From assembly GCA_943369595.1 (NCBI GenBank), contig CALRNU020000011.1:1-64000 (forward strand): DNA of 64,000 bases, written 5' to 3'. Positions 1-6,233 of the stretch are shown piece by piece (positions within the stretch are counted from its first letter, which is position 1; every line of letters begins with the position of its first letter). Both the position numbers and the translations under genes were made by a program. The stretch comes from Synechococcus_D sp943369595 (lineage in GTDB: Bacteria; Cyanobacteriota; Cyanobacteriia; PCC-6307; Cyanobiaceae). Below the pieces are notes generated by a model. It did no database searches. It was given only the letters and a program-made list of their open reading frames with translations, and was not told where the DNA came from.

Positions 1-132
1 GCTGCCCGTTATGGTGTTTCCGGTACATCTGCAGTGCTCAGCAGTTGTAGCAATCATCAATTGCCCTGATCGAGGCCAGTTTATCGGATTTTGATCGCTG
101 AAACAAGCTGCGCTGCAATCGATCTGGCTTTT

Positions 133-291
133 TCAGGAGTCCCTATTTAGAGATCTCAAAGTTTTCCCGGTATTCTTATTTGAGATTCTTGCCATTCCCT
201 TTGATCTTTGGCATCCTGCACTCGCCGGTAATATTAGATAATTAGTCATGGTAATGATGCTCGAAATTAGTATTAAAAGCATAGCAATCAT
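133..291 (-). CDS. possible small secreted or membrane peptide
   Basis: A 52-residue reading frame opens with an ATG at 291 and has a hydrophobic N-terminus (MIAMLLILISSIITMTNYL) followed by LPASAG, which resembles a signal-peptidase site. The frame can be extended upstream to 429, where it would overlap the end of the RHH gene at 399–590. It lies just downstream of that gene on the same strand. No family is recognised and no ribosome-binding site is obvious. It could be a chance frame in AT-rich DNA, so confidence is low. Confidence 0.25.
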   Translation of the reverse strand: MIAMLLILISSIITMTNYLILPASAGCQRSKGMARISNKNTGKTLRSLNRDS

Positions 292-398
292 TTGGTTATG
301 CACTTTTGCTGGTTCCGCCCTGTTGGCATTCTTGGCACCAAATAAATTCGCTGCATATGCTCGTTTATCAATTCTTTTACGGTGATTTGTGCTTTTTT

Positions 399-590
399 TT
401 ATGGCTCTTGCTCCCATGGCTCTGAGCATAAAACCATCATTAAAAGTCTTTCGATAGCCTCGCTACGAGTTTCCAGCCCCCATTGATTTTTTAATTCATC
501 TATATTTTTCATTAGAACTGTATCTAATTTAATGCTAAGGCTGCATTCTTCTTTCTCTTTGGTTAGGCTTAGATCATTCTCTTCAATCAT
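399..590 (-). CDS. small ribbon-helix-helix (RHH/CopG-like) protein
   Basis: This 63-residue protein looks like a minimal RHH DNA-binding protein. A short strand (SLSIKLDTVLM, about residues 18–28) is followed by helix A (NIDELKNQWG), a turn with TRSE, and helix B (AIERLLMMVL). RHH proteins bind DNA as dimers through the paired strands, usually as repressors. The segment IDELKNQWGLETRS closely matches IDKLKDQLGFTSRS in the 99-residue protein at 4035–4334, so the two are probable paralogues. It is the last gene of a minus-strand series behind two secreted-protein genes (846–1394 and 1400–1660), with a 255-bp gap. No antitoxin partner is evident. The RHH fold is inferred from pattern only. Confidence 0.6.
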   Translation of the reverse strand: MIEENDLSLTKEKEECSLSIKLDTVLMKNIDELKNQWGLETRSEAIERLLMMVLCSEPWEQEP

Positions 591-845
591 AAAGCAAATA
601 GAGCAGATGTAATAATACTTTGAAATTTTGCAAAAATTGTCCCACTCAAAGTCAAATCTTAATAAAATGACAATATAAATCAGGTCATGATCATCCAGGC
701 TTCGATAGAAGATCAGTTAATTAAATAGTACTGATCTTTTATGTCCTCGATTGCTTGATAGTTTTGCATTCCTATGTGTCGAATTTCGTCCTATTGTAAT
801 ATTAGCACTTTATTTCTACTTGCTGTTGTTTTCTTGCTTTTATTT

Positions 846-1394
846 TCACCAGGTTATTCCACATTTGCTTGTAAGGCTTGCGCCAATGTAATGCCTGGCA
901 TACATTCTGGACATATAATCTGGAGTTCCTTTCTTTCTTCCTTGTTTCACCATCTCTTCTACGTAGTATTTCGCTGGGGCGCATTCTGCATCCAGTGCAT
1001 CTTGTGCCTCACGATCTCGCTTTTCGTTTTCTTTTATTTTCCTTTCTTGCTCTCTTTCTTGAGCTCGCTTTATTCTAAGTTTTTGATTCTCCTCTGGTGA
1101 TAAATTGCTTTCTCGCAGTCGTTCTCTCTCGTCAAGAATAAAATTTTTCAGCGCATCATCACCTACCTTTATTGGGCTGGGTATGCTTTGGATTGGATAG
1201 CTTAAGCTTGAGCATAACTCTGTTACCATTCTCTCTATGCTTTTTGCGGAGGTGTTCTTTTTTATGCACTCTTCTTCGTTGGTGTACAAATAAGGGTAGG
1301 CCTCTGTTTCTATGATGTTAACTGTATAAAGAGTTGTTGAAGCAAGGGCTATCATGCCGATTGTACGGTTTATTTTTTTGATTTGACTGGACAA
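846..1394 (-). CDS. secreted charged protein with four cysteines, unknown function
   Basis: This 182-residue protein has an N-terminal hydrophobic segment (about residues 12–27) ending in ETEA before YPYLY, which looks like a signal peptide with cleavage before Tyr-Pro. The mature part contains a highly charged stretch (about residues 90–135, rich in Glu, Arg and Lys) that could form a coiled coil, and four cysteines spread through the chain. The gene starts 5 bp after the secreted-peptide gene at 1400–1660, so they are probably co-transcribed. A mature N-terminus beginning with YP is shared with the proteins at 4341–4595 and 4638–4928. I do not recognise a family. Low GC sets it apart from the housekeeping genes of the window. 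Confidence 0.6.
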   Translation of the reverse strand: MSSQIKKINRTIGMIALASTTLYTVNIIETEAYPYLYTNEEECIKKNTSAKSIERMVTELCSSLSYPIQSIPSPIKVGDDALKNFILDERERLRESNLSPEENQKLRIKRAQEREQERKIKENEKRDREAQDALDAECAPAKYYVEEMVKQGRKKGTPDYMSRMYARHYIGASLTSKCGITW

Positions 1395-1399
1395 GAGCT

Positions 1400-1660
1400 T
1401 CAGCAGTCAATGTATATTGAGCAATCGCGAACCCCTAATCGCGAGCGTGGAACCTGATTTTGTTGTTGTTGATATCCATTATTGTTGTTTCCTGTTCGTG
1501 GAGGCATTGATCCACCAAAGTAATCGCCGCTACCATACCCATTTTGACGCATTTGATTTTGTTGGTACTGAGTGTATGGTTGACCCCACCACTGAGCGCG
1601 TGCAGGTGAAGCAAATATGCAGCAGGCTGCTGCGCAGATGCCAATTGCTGTTCTTTTCAT
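1400..1660 (-). CDS. small secreted peptide, SGDYFG/C-terminal Cys-pair family
   Basis: This 86-residue precursor has a clear signal peptide (MKRTAIGICAAACCIFASPARA) with an AxA-type cleavage site before QWWGQPY. The mature peptide is rich in Gln, Asn and Gly, contains GSGDYFGG, and ends in DCSIYIDC, a Cys-x5-Cys terminus. It aligns with the 96-residue protein at 4638–4928 over QW.G, QQN, R.NG, SGDYFG and a final Cys-x5-Cys, so the two are homologous. The protein presumably leaves the cytoplasm, where the terminal cysteines could form a disulfide. It is the first gene of a probable operon with 846–1394. Function is unknown. Confidence 0.7.
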   Translation of the reverse strand: MKRTAIGICAAACCIFASPARAQWWGQPYTQYQQNQMRQNGYGSGDYFGGSMPPRTGNNNNGYQQQQNQVPRSRLGVRDCSIYIDC

Positions 1661-2114
1661 GTAGTCAATGTTTTGCTGCTTGATCTTACACTGTACATAT
1701 GTTCGTTGTTGGAATCCAAGTCAAGCTTTCAGTATTTGCATATTTTGTGCTCTAGTTATGCATGATTTGCATGATCTTTGGTCAATGACTGGGCCTATTT
1801 AGATGGATGATTTGTTTTTCTTGAGGTGCCCATTCTGATCGTCGTATCTTTTCCCTCAGGGTACCTTGTGGATCCAGTTTTTGCGTTTGACTCATTCCGG
1901 GAGATCCTGTAAGCATTCCCCTTCTCCCTGATCTAATACCTCTTATTACTGGCTGGCGCTGCATCGGTGAATAAGCGAAGGCATTGAGAAATCCATCCAA
2001 TCAGAGGGTTGGAGGGTACTGATTTGCGTTCACTTTGATGCAATATACAGCATTATTCTTTTGCCTACGGTTGATTTATTTCTTTCATGTAGCCTTGTTT
2101 ATGCTAATTTTTAC
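1661..2114. other. AT-rich intergenic stretch without a convincing gene
   Basis: This stretch separates the first secreted-peptide gene from the 314-residue protein gene. Both neighbours are on the minus strand, so it should hold the promoter of the 1660-to-846 series. It contains a 72-codon minus-strand frame listed separately at low confidence. I see no clear terminator hairpin, repeat or RNA gene here. Confidence 0.4.
1782..2000 (-). CDS. doubtful small ORF
   Basis: This 72-codon frame would start with TTG at 2000, directly after a stop codon. The product is basic, with Arg- and Pro-rich stretches (for example RGIRSGRRGML), and has no signal peptide or recognisable motif. It sits between two minus-strand genes and has no obvious ribosome-binding site. 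It could be a real small gene, a gene remnant or chance; it is given only because it fills an otherwise empty stretch. Confidence 0.18.
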   Translation of the reverse strand: MDGFLNAFAYSPMQRQPVIRGIRSGRRGMLTGSPGMSQTQKLDPQGTLREKIRRSEWAPQEKQIIHLNRPSH

Positions 2115-3059
2115 TTACTCATCAATAAGGTGTAGTTTATTCTTCTGGTCGTCGATAATTCCATATAGATTGCCCAGGCTGCCAGTTCTATGCGTAATCA
2201 AGGCGTATCGATGCCATCGGCTTTCTTCTGTTTTGGTGACACGAATTGGCCTAGTTAGGGCTTTATTGATTTCGTTACGTTCTTTATATGCTCTTGAAGC
2301 GGCATTGCTCAGCGCTTTCAAGGCATCTTGTTTGTCCTCTTTTCCCCACCCTCGAGGATTTTGTAACCAGTACTCGACAACTTGTCTTGGGCTTAGGTTA
2401 TCTTTTGTAATGTCATCGATTGCAATTTCTGGAAGATTTCCTTTTCTTGTTTTTGCACGTGTTTGCGGCGATTGGCTAGAATGCTTGGGGTCTGATTCCC
2501 AATTTGGACATTCATCCTTCTTGATTGGCGCTATGTCTGGCGTTTTTGTTTGAATAGTTTGTTGACTTGATTCTTCTTTTGTCATGCTTTCAGGCTGGTT
2601 GCCTTGTTTAGAGCTTTCTAGGTCTCTGGCGATCACGTAATTTCTGTGTCTTATCCACCACTTAGTGATGTCTTCTTCGTAAATCTTGCTTGGTATGCAT
2701 ATTTCCTTCAAGGCTAAAATTCTCTTAGCTCGTCTCTTTGCGTTGCTTGATTCATAGGGTATTTTTATTTCCTCTGTTGGATTATCTGATGTGGCGCCAA
2801 GTCCCCATGCTGTCAATAGTATTGGAAGCGTATGGGTCATCCAATATGAAATATCCCTGCCTTTGATATTATTTGCTTTCATTATTGTCATAAGGCCTTC
2901 ATAGTTGACTGGCGTCAAGGGTTTAATGTTTTCGGCAATAAAATGCCAGTCGCGGTAGGTGCTGTCTTCGCTGAGTAATTGTTTAGATACTTCTTCAAGG
3001 GCTTCAAACCCTTTCAGGCGTTGCTCTGACTCCTTTTCATTCAGATTGCCAGAGTGCAC
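2115..3059 (-). CDS. hypothetical protein, 314 aa, accessory region
   Basis: This is the longest intact gene in the first 4 kb. No ATG lies between the upstream in-frame stop (about 3198) and 3059, so a GTG at 3059 is the likely start. The N-terminal third (about residues 30–130) looks globular and Trp-containing (for example YWMTHTLPILLTAWG, TKWWIRHRNYVI). A polar Ser/Gln/Lys-rich linker (about 150–205) leads to a second compact region of about 100 residues (SPRQVVEYWLQNPRGW to the end). No signal peptide or membrane segment is seen. The two-domain layout joined by a linker suggests a cytoplasmic, possibly nucleic-acid-related protein, but I recognise no family. Confidence 0.6.
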   Translation of the reverse strand: MHSGNLNEKESEQRLKGFEALEEVSKQLLSEDSTYRDWHFIAENIKPLTPVNYEGLMTIMKANNIKGRDISYWMTHTLPILLTAWGLGATSDNPTEEIKIPYESSNAKRRAKRILALKEICIPSKIYEEDITKWWIRHRNYVIARDLESSKQGNQPESMTKEESSQQTIQTKTPDIAPIKKDECPNWESDPKHSSQSPQTRAKTRKGNLPEIAIDDITKDNLSPRQVVEYWLQNPRGWGKEDKQDALKALSNAASRAYKERNEINKALTRPIRVTKTEESRWHRYALITHRTGSLGNLYGIIDDQKNKLHLIDE

Positions 3060-3372
3060 TCCAAAGATCCTGACCAGACTTGGGATGTTTTTTTGTCCTC
3101 TCCAGCATTTTGTGGATCTGGGCCCTTGGCTTCTTTTTCTGAGCTTGTTGTCATTGTTTGGCGAGCTGCAATGGTCAGCTTTGCGGAATGGTATGTGTTA
3201 TGGGCATTTTTTGCATCCCTTCATTGGCTTTCTTTGCAGTTGTATACGGATTTCCGAATGGTCCGCTTGATTGCTTCTTTGTCGGAGAACATGCAGTTTG
3301 ACAAACACGCCTGGGTGCTGTTCTTGGCTGGGGGCGGCTTGCCGCACTACCGTGTCCTATTGCAGGCACCAA
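3060..3372. other. stretch without an intact gene
   Basis: Between the start of the 314-residue protein gene and the decayed reading frame at 3373 there is no intact coding region. The only long frame here is a plus-strand frame opening at GTG 3054 and overlapping the 5' end of the minus-strand gene; its product does not look like a natural protein. The interval should include the promoter of the minus-strand gene that starts at 3059. I see no RNA gene or terminator. Confidence 0.35.
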
Positions 3373-3789
3373 AGAGAGTTTCACTCCTGGGAAGGGCTTT
3401 ACGAGCTGACCACCCAGGATGTATCCCGGCTCTCAGAGATCAAGTAGCCCGGCTCTTTGCCAGTCCTTGCCAGTCGTGGCGGACCTGGAGGCGTCCCGTA
3501 GCGGCGTCTGCAGGCGTTTACGGCTATGTCTCACAGGATCTCGTTTGCCAGCTATCACCCCAGTGTCTTGATCCGCAGTGCACTCAGGGAGGTGCAGCTG
3601 CTGATGATCTAGGAGCTCCAGGGCAAGTCCATCGATCCCCTTTGCAAACCGTGCAGTGAAGAGGAAAGGGCGATCCTGGAGGAGGAGCTGACCTTAATGA
3701 TGCAATTTTTCCTGGCTCGCACTCAAGTGATTGCGATGGAGCGCCTTCTATCATTTAATGCTGATTTTGCCCTGGCAGAAGCCCAGTAG
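3373..3789 (+). pseudogene. decayed gene remnant, unknown family
   Basis: One plus-strand frame reads like protein but is cut by several stops. It begins around REFHSWEGLYELTTQDVSRL, hits TAG, and resumes near RRLQAFTAMSHRISFASYHP, with a stop at 3499–3501 between. It continues to a TAG at 3610–3612 and then reads a further 58 codons, including SEEERAILEEEL and ARTQVIAMERLLSFN, to the TAG at 3787–3789. A +1 frame around 3455–3500 also reads plausibly (PVVADLEASRSGVCRRL), suggesting a frameshift. The local GC is higher than in the neighbouring AT-rich genes. The family was not recognised, so the parent gene is unknown. Confidence 0.4.
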
Positions 3790-3990
3790 TTGCCATCGGC
3801 CTGAAACTCTCTGGTAAATTTTGAAGTCGGTTATCCCTTGGAGTATTAATCCACCACCTTTCCAGCTATTGCCACGACCACCCCAGCCAGGCAGTTGGTC
3901 TTTTGGGTCGTAGCTGGCAATGCTCAAGCCAAGGGCTCTAAAGTAAGCAGAGCCTAAGGGCTTCCCAAAGCATCCCCAACGAAGCTCCAA
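3751..3990 (-). CDS. doubtful small ORF, possibly a gene fragment
   Basis: This 79-codon frame would use a TTG start at 3990. The middle and end read plausibly as protein (SYDPKDQLPGWGGRGNSWKG, then ITDFKIYQRVSGRWQLLGF), but no family is recognised and the frame overlaps the last codons of the decayed plus-strand gene at 3373–3789. It could be the 3' end of another truncated gene in this degraded patch. Confidence 0.22.
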   Translation of the reverse strand: MELRWGCFGKPLGSAYFRALGLSIASYDPKDQLPGWGGRGNSWKGGGLILQGITDFKIYQRVSGRWQLLGFCQGKISIK

Positions 3991-4034
3991 TAAGAGCCCT
4001 TTTCTGGCTTGGCTGCAGTGCTACCCACTGCGTT

Positions 4035-4334
4035 TTAAATGCTTTGCGACAAGTTCCTTGCGCCATTGTGATCACAGGAGTTTGTTGATTCTTTTTGTTT
4101 GGAAAGCATTTCGAGTGTCCATCTGCTGAGGTGATTTTCGTGCTCTAGCTGAGCAAATATCCACCGAAGCACTGTGCTACGGCTTGTAAATCCGAGTTGA
4201 TCTTTGAGTTTATCGATGGTGGATATTTCGCCGTTATCGCAGCGGATGCAATTGACTGGGCTCTCAACATCTTTTTTGATCTCAAATGACAGCGATGGAT
4301 GCGCTGGTTTTCTATGGTTTGTTGTCCGGCCCAT
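4035..4334 (-). CDS. small ribbon-helix-helix-like protein, paralogue of 399–590
   Basis: This 99-residue protein has an RHH-like core at about residues 40–70. A short strand region is followed by helix A (STIDKLKDQLG), a turn FTSRS and helix B (TVLRWIFAQLE). It matches the 63-residue protein at 399–590 around ID-K/E-LK-D/N-Q-x-G-xx-T/S-RS. It has extra polar N- and C-terminal tails (HRKPAHPS; KQKESTNSCDHNGARN). It lies 6 bp downstream of the secreted-peptide gene at 4341–4595 on the same strand, so it is probably in one operon with two secreted peptides. It is likely a DNA-binding regulator; an antitoxin role is not supported because no toxin partner is seen. Confidence 0.6.
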   Translation of the reverse strand: MGRTTNHRKPAHPSLSFEIKKDVESPVNCIRCDNGEISTIDKLKDQLGFTSRSTVLRWIFAQLEHENHLSRWTLEMLSKQKESTNSCDHNGARNLSQSI

Positions 4335-4340
4335 CTTTGC

Positions 4341-4595
4341 TTAAAAGCAATTGATGAAATTTCCAATGACGTAGCAGGTGCTGGTGCCGTAGTTATCCGA
4401 GTATGTCGCCATTGCGCCATTTCCGCCAAGAGGAATCGCGTAACCGGTTCCTGAGTACCCACTGGGTCCATAAATGGAGTAGTTGCTAAACCCTGGAGAG
4501 CTGTAACCGCTATAAGACCATGGGTACGCGGAGGCAGGCTTGGCTAAGACTGCAAGAGGCGCTGCGAAAGCAATTGCAAGAATAAGATTTTTCAT
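4341..4595 (-). CDS. small secreted Gly/Tyr/Ser-rich peptide with C-terminal Cys pair
   Basis: This 84-residue precursor has a textbook signal peptide (MKNLILAIAFAAPLAVLAK) ending in ASA before YPWSYSGY. The mature part is dominated by Gly, Tyr and Ser (for example GYSSPGFSNYSIYGPSGYSG) and ends with CYVIGNFINCF, a Cys-x8-Cys pair close to the C-terminus. The mature YP start and terminal cysteine pair recall the products of 1400–1660 and 4638–4928, although the SGDYFG motif is missing. It lies 42 bp behind 4638–4928 and 6 bp ahead of the RHH gene. Function is unknown; a disulfide-closed extracellular peptide or surface-coat component are both possible. Confidence 0.68.
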   Translation of the reverse strand: MKNLILAIAFAAPLAVLAKPASAYPWSYSGYSSPGFSNYSIYGPSGYSGTGYAIPLGGNGAMATYSDNYGTSTCYVIGNFINCF

Positions 4596-4637
4596 TGTTT
4601 TGATTTGAGTTATAATCTGATGTCAGTTATGAGTTGC

Positions 4638-4928
4638 TCAGCAGCTGATAAACTGCGAGCAACTATCTGGGCGATAGCGCAAATTGTGTTGTAAACCTGG
4701 CTGATAAGCCCCAGGTAGAGACATTTCCTGGCGGCTGGGCATTAGACGTGGTCCGAAGTAGTCGCCACTCGACCAGCCATTTCCACGCTGGAAGTTTTGT
4801 TGTGAGGTCGAGAGGCCGTAGCCACCCCACTGAGGAAGGAGTGGATATGCATTCACTGCGTGAAGCGGTGCTGCAGCTGTTACTGCTCCGCTGAGAGCGG
4901 CAAGGAAGGGGCGAAGGATCTTGGACAT
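4638..4928 (-). CDS. small secreted peptide, SGDYFG/C-terminal Cys-pair family
   Basis: This 96-residue precursor has a hydrophobic N-terminus ending in AVNA before YPLLPQWGG, consistent with signal-peptidase cleavage. The mature peptide contains QQNFQRGNGWSSGDYFG and ends in DSCSQFISC, giving a Cys-x5-Cys terminus. Both features align with the 86-residue protein at 1400–1660, so this is a second family member in the same region. It is the first gene of a minus-strand operon that continues with 4341–4595 and the RHH gene 4035–4334. Its start is 180 bp from the divergent RHH–SepF gene, so both promoters share the GGTCC-rich intergenic region. Confidence 0.7.
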   Translation of the reverse strand: MSKILRPFLAALSGAVTAAAPLHAVNAYPLLPQWGGYGLSTSQQNFQRGNGWSSGDYFGPRLMPSRQEMSLPGAYQPGLQHNLRYRPDSCSQFISC

Positions 4929-5103
4929 AGGTCCTCTGGGTGGACTCCGATGAGCCTATAGGTCCCTGATAGGGACCATCTGCGCCATGGATGACAGTTT
5001 GCGCATTGGCACACTTAGAGCCTCATGTTCTTTTTTTGGGTCTCAGCCGGCTAATCTGGGGTCCGTCTGAGGGACTTCCTGGTTCCGCTCTGTTTTGGGG
5101 TCC
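4929..5103. promoter_or_regulatory. divergent promoter region with repeated GGTCC/GGACC half-sites
   Basis: The interval between the divergent starts at 4928 and 5109 contains a perfect inverted repeat, GGTCCCT-gat-AGGGACC (4961–4977). Further half-sites are AGGTCC (4929–4934), GGGGTCC (5058–5064), AGGGAC (5070–5075) and GGGGTCC (5097–5103), the last directly before the ATG at 5109. Clustered short inverted and direct half-sites are typical of RHH operators, and RHH proteins are encoded on both sides. I infer an operator array that could co-regulate both transcription units. The assignment to a specific regulator is not shown by the sequence. Confidence 0.45.
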
Positions 5104-5108
5104 TTGTC

Positions 5109-5846
5109 ATGACTGGAGAGTTGAAGCGCCAGGCATCAGGATTCCCGCTTGTGCCTGTTGAGTCCGCTGGCGGACTCAAGCGCTCCCATCAGGTAAAGGT
5201 CACGCTCAATGCCGCTGAGCTCGAGTTTCTGGACCGAATCGTTGGTCAGATGGGTTCGGATCGATCTTCTGTTTTTCGCCACCTGCTTCGTCTGGCAACT
5301 GGTGGTGCGTTCTCGGATGCTGATGAGTCATCGCTGAGCAATGGTGAGGCAGGGGTTTCCGGCTTGGAATCCACTTTGGCCAGGGAAAGAGACCAGCGAC
5401 CTCTATGTGGGGTCAAGATGTTTGAGCCGCGTGATTTTGACGAAATACCCGTTGTAATTCAGGCGTTGCGCGAGGAAAAGATTGTGCTTCTCAATTTGAC
5501 TATGGTTACTCCGGATCAGGCGCAGCGTTCGGTGGATTTCGTTGCTGGAGGTACTTTCGCCTTGGATGGGCATCAAGAGCGAGTTGGAGAATCAGTCTTC
5601 TTGTTTGCGCCTTGCTGTGTCCCTGTAGAGGCAGTTGCAGCGGCTTCTGTTGCTGCTGGGAAACAGCAGGTCAAAGGGAGTACCCCACCCCTTCTGGCTG
5701 AAACCCCTTTTGAGGAGCCACCCACAATGGCGGGGGCGGTTTCTAGTGCAGATATTCCTCAGGATGACCTAGAACCTGATGCGTCAGAGCTATCAGTTGA
5801 CGTCCAGAGCATTCCTGACGATTTGGGACCTGAAGACACCTACTGA
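5109..5846 (+). CDS. RHH–SepF fusion protein
   Basis: The 245-residue product joins two domains not usually found together. Residues about 28–64 read as an RHH DNA-binding unit: strand QVKVTLNAAE, helix A LEFLDRIVGQMG, turn SDRSS, helix B VFRHLLRLA. Residues about 103–175 are a cyanobacterial SepF domain, with EPRDFDEIPVVIQALRE, NLTMVTPDQAQRSVDFVAGG and HQERVGESVFLFAP. SepF normally binds FtsZ and tethers it to the membrane through an N-terminal amphipathic helix; here that position is taken by the RHH domain. A Pro/Asp/Glu-rich tail follows (about 176–245). The gene is divergent from a secreted-peptide operon and lies near the tRNA scar at 6187. It is presumably an extra copy beside a chromosomal sepF. 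Domain calls are from pattern recognition. Confidence 0.8.
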   Translation: MTGELKRQASGFPLVPVESAGGLKRSHQVKVTLNAAELEFLDRIVGQMGSDRSSVFRHLLRLATGGAFSDADESSLSNGEAGVSGLESTLARERDQRPLCGVKMFEPRDFDEIPVVIQALREEKIVLLNLTMVTPDQAQRSVDFVAGGTFALDGHQERVGESVFLFAPCCVPVEAVAAASVAAGKQQVKGSTPPLLAETPFEEPPTMAGAVSSADIPQDDLEPDASELSVDVQSIPDDLGPEDTY

Positions 5847-6130
5847 ATCTTCAACTTCTTGTTGCAATGTGCATTGCTGGTACTGAGGGGAGTTTCTCAT
5901 GAACATCGGGCATAGCGGTTGAGCACTGCAAGGGGCAGGGCTCAGTACGGCCCAGCATGCCCATCTCCTTGGTGGCGGCAGAGTGCCCACCCGCCACGCC
6001 AGGTAATGGAGCCTGCTGTAGCCGGCTTCTGCGAAAAGCCTCTCAGCCGGTGTCAGGGGGGCATCAGCCGCCACGGCTGGTCGTTCAGTGTCTTACTGAG
6101 CCTATGGGGATCACCCCTTTCAGGCCAGCG
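5847..6130. other. non-coding stretch near island boundary
   Basis: No convincing gene is present between the RHH–SepF gene and the repeats and tRNA fragment that follow. Minus-strand and plus-strand frames of 65–93 codons cross it, but they rely on GTG starts or overlap each other and show no domain. The GC content is higher than in the preceding accessory genes. It may hold remains of an integrase or other element gene that are too decayed to read. Confidence 0.4.
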
Positions 6131-6151
6131 TTAGGCAAACTGTTAGGCAAA
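6131..6151 (+). repeat. tandem direct repeat TTAGGCAAA, 12-bp period
   Basis: The 9-mer TTAGGCAAA occurs at 6131–6139 and again at 6143–6151, so the copies are one helical turn plus about 1.5 bp apart. They lie about 36 bp before the tRNA-Arg 3' fragment. Tyrosine recombinases often use short direct repeats beside the attachment core as arm-binding sites, so this is a possible arm site. That function is inference. Confidence 0.4.
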
Positions 6152-6186
6152 TGAACTGCAGATCCCTTACGGTGATTGCCCTGGGG

Positions 6187-6233
<47 letters not shown>

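Noticed and set aside
399..590. Type II toxin–antitoxin antitoxin
   Set aside because: RHH antitoxins are usually followed or preceded by a RelE/ParE- or MazF-like toxin gene; none is seen next to either small RHH gene.
774..1100. 108-codon plus-strand hydrophobic frame
   Set aside because: It is antisense to the secreted 182-aa gene; its hydrophobicity comes from the complement of Glu/Lys-rich codons.
3054..3659. 201-codon plus-strand frame opening with GTG
   Set aside because: It overlaps the 5' end of the minus-strand 314-aa gene, changes character along its length and shows no domain; another frame reads better after 3373.
5793..6074. 93-codon minus-strand frame after the RHH–SepF gene
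   Set aside because: It needs a GTG start, overlaps the 3' end of the RHH–SepF gene and has a low-complexity, Pro/Cys-rich second half without a recognisable family.
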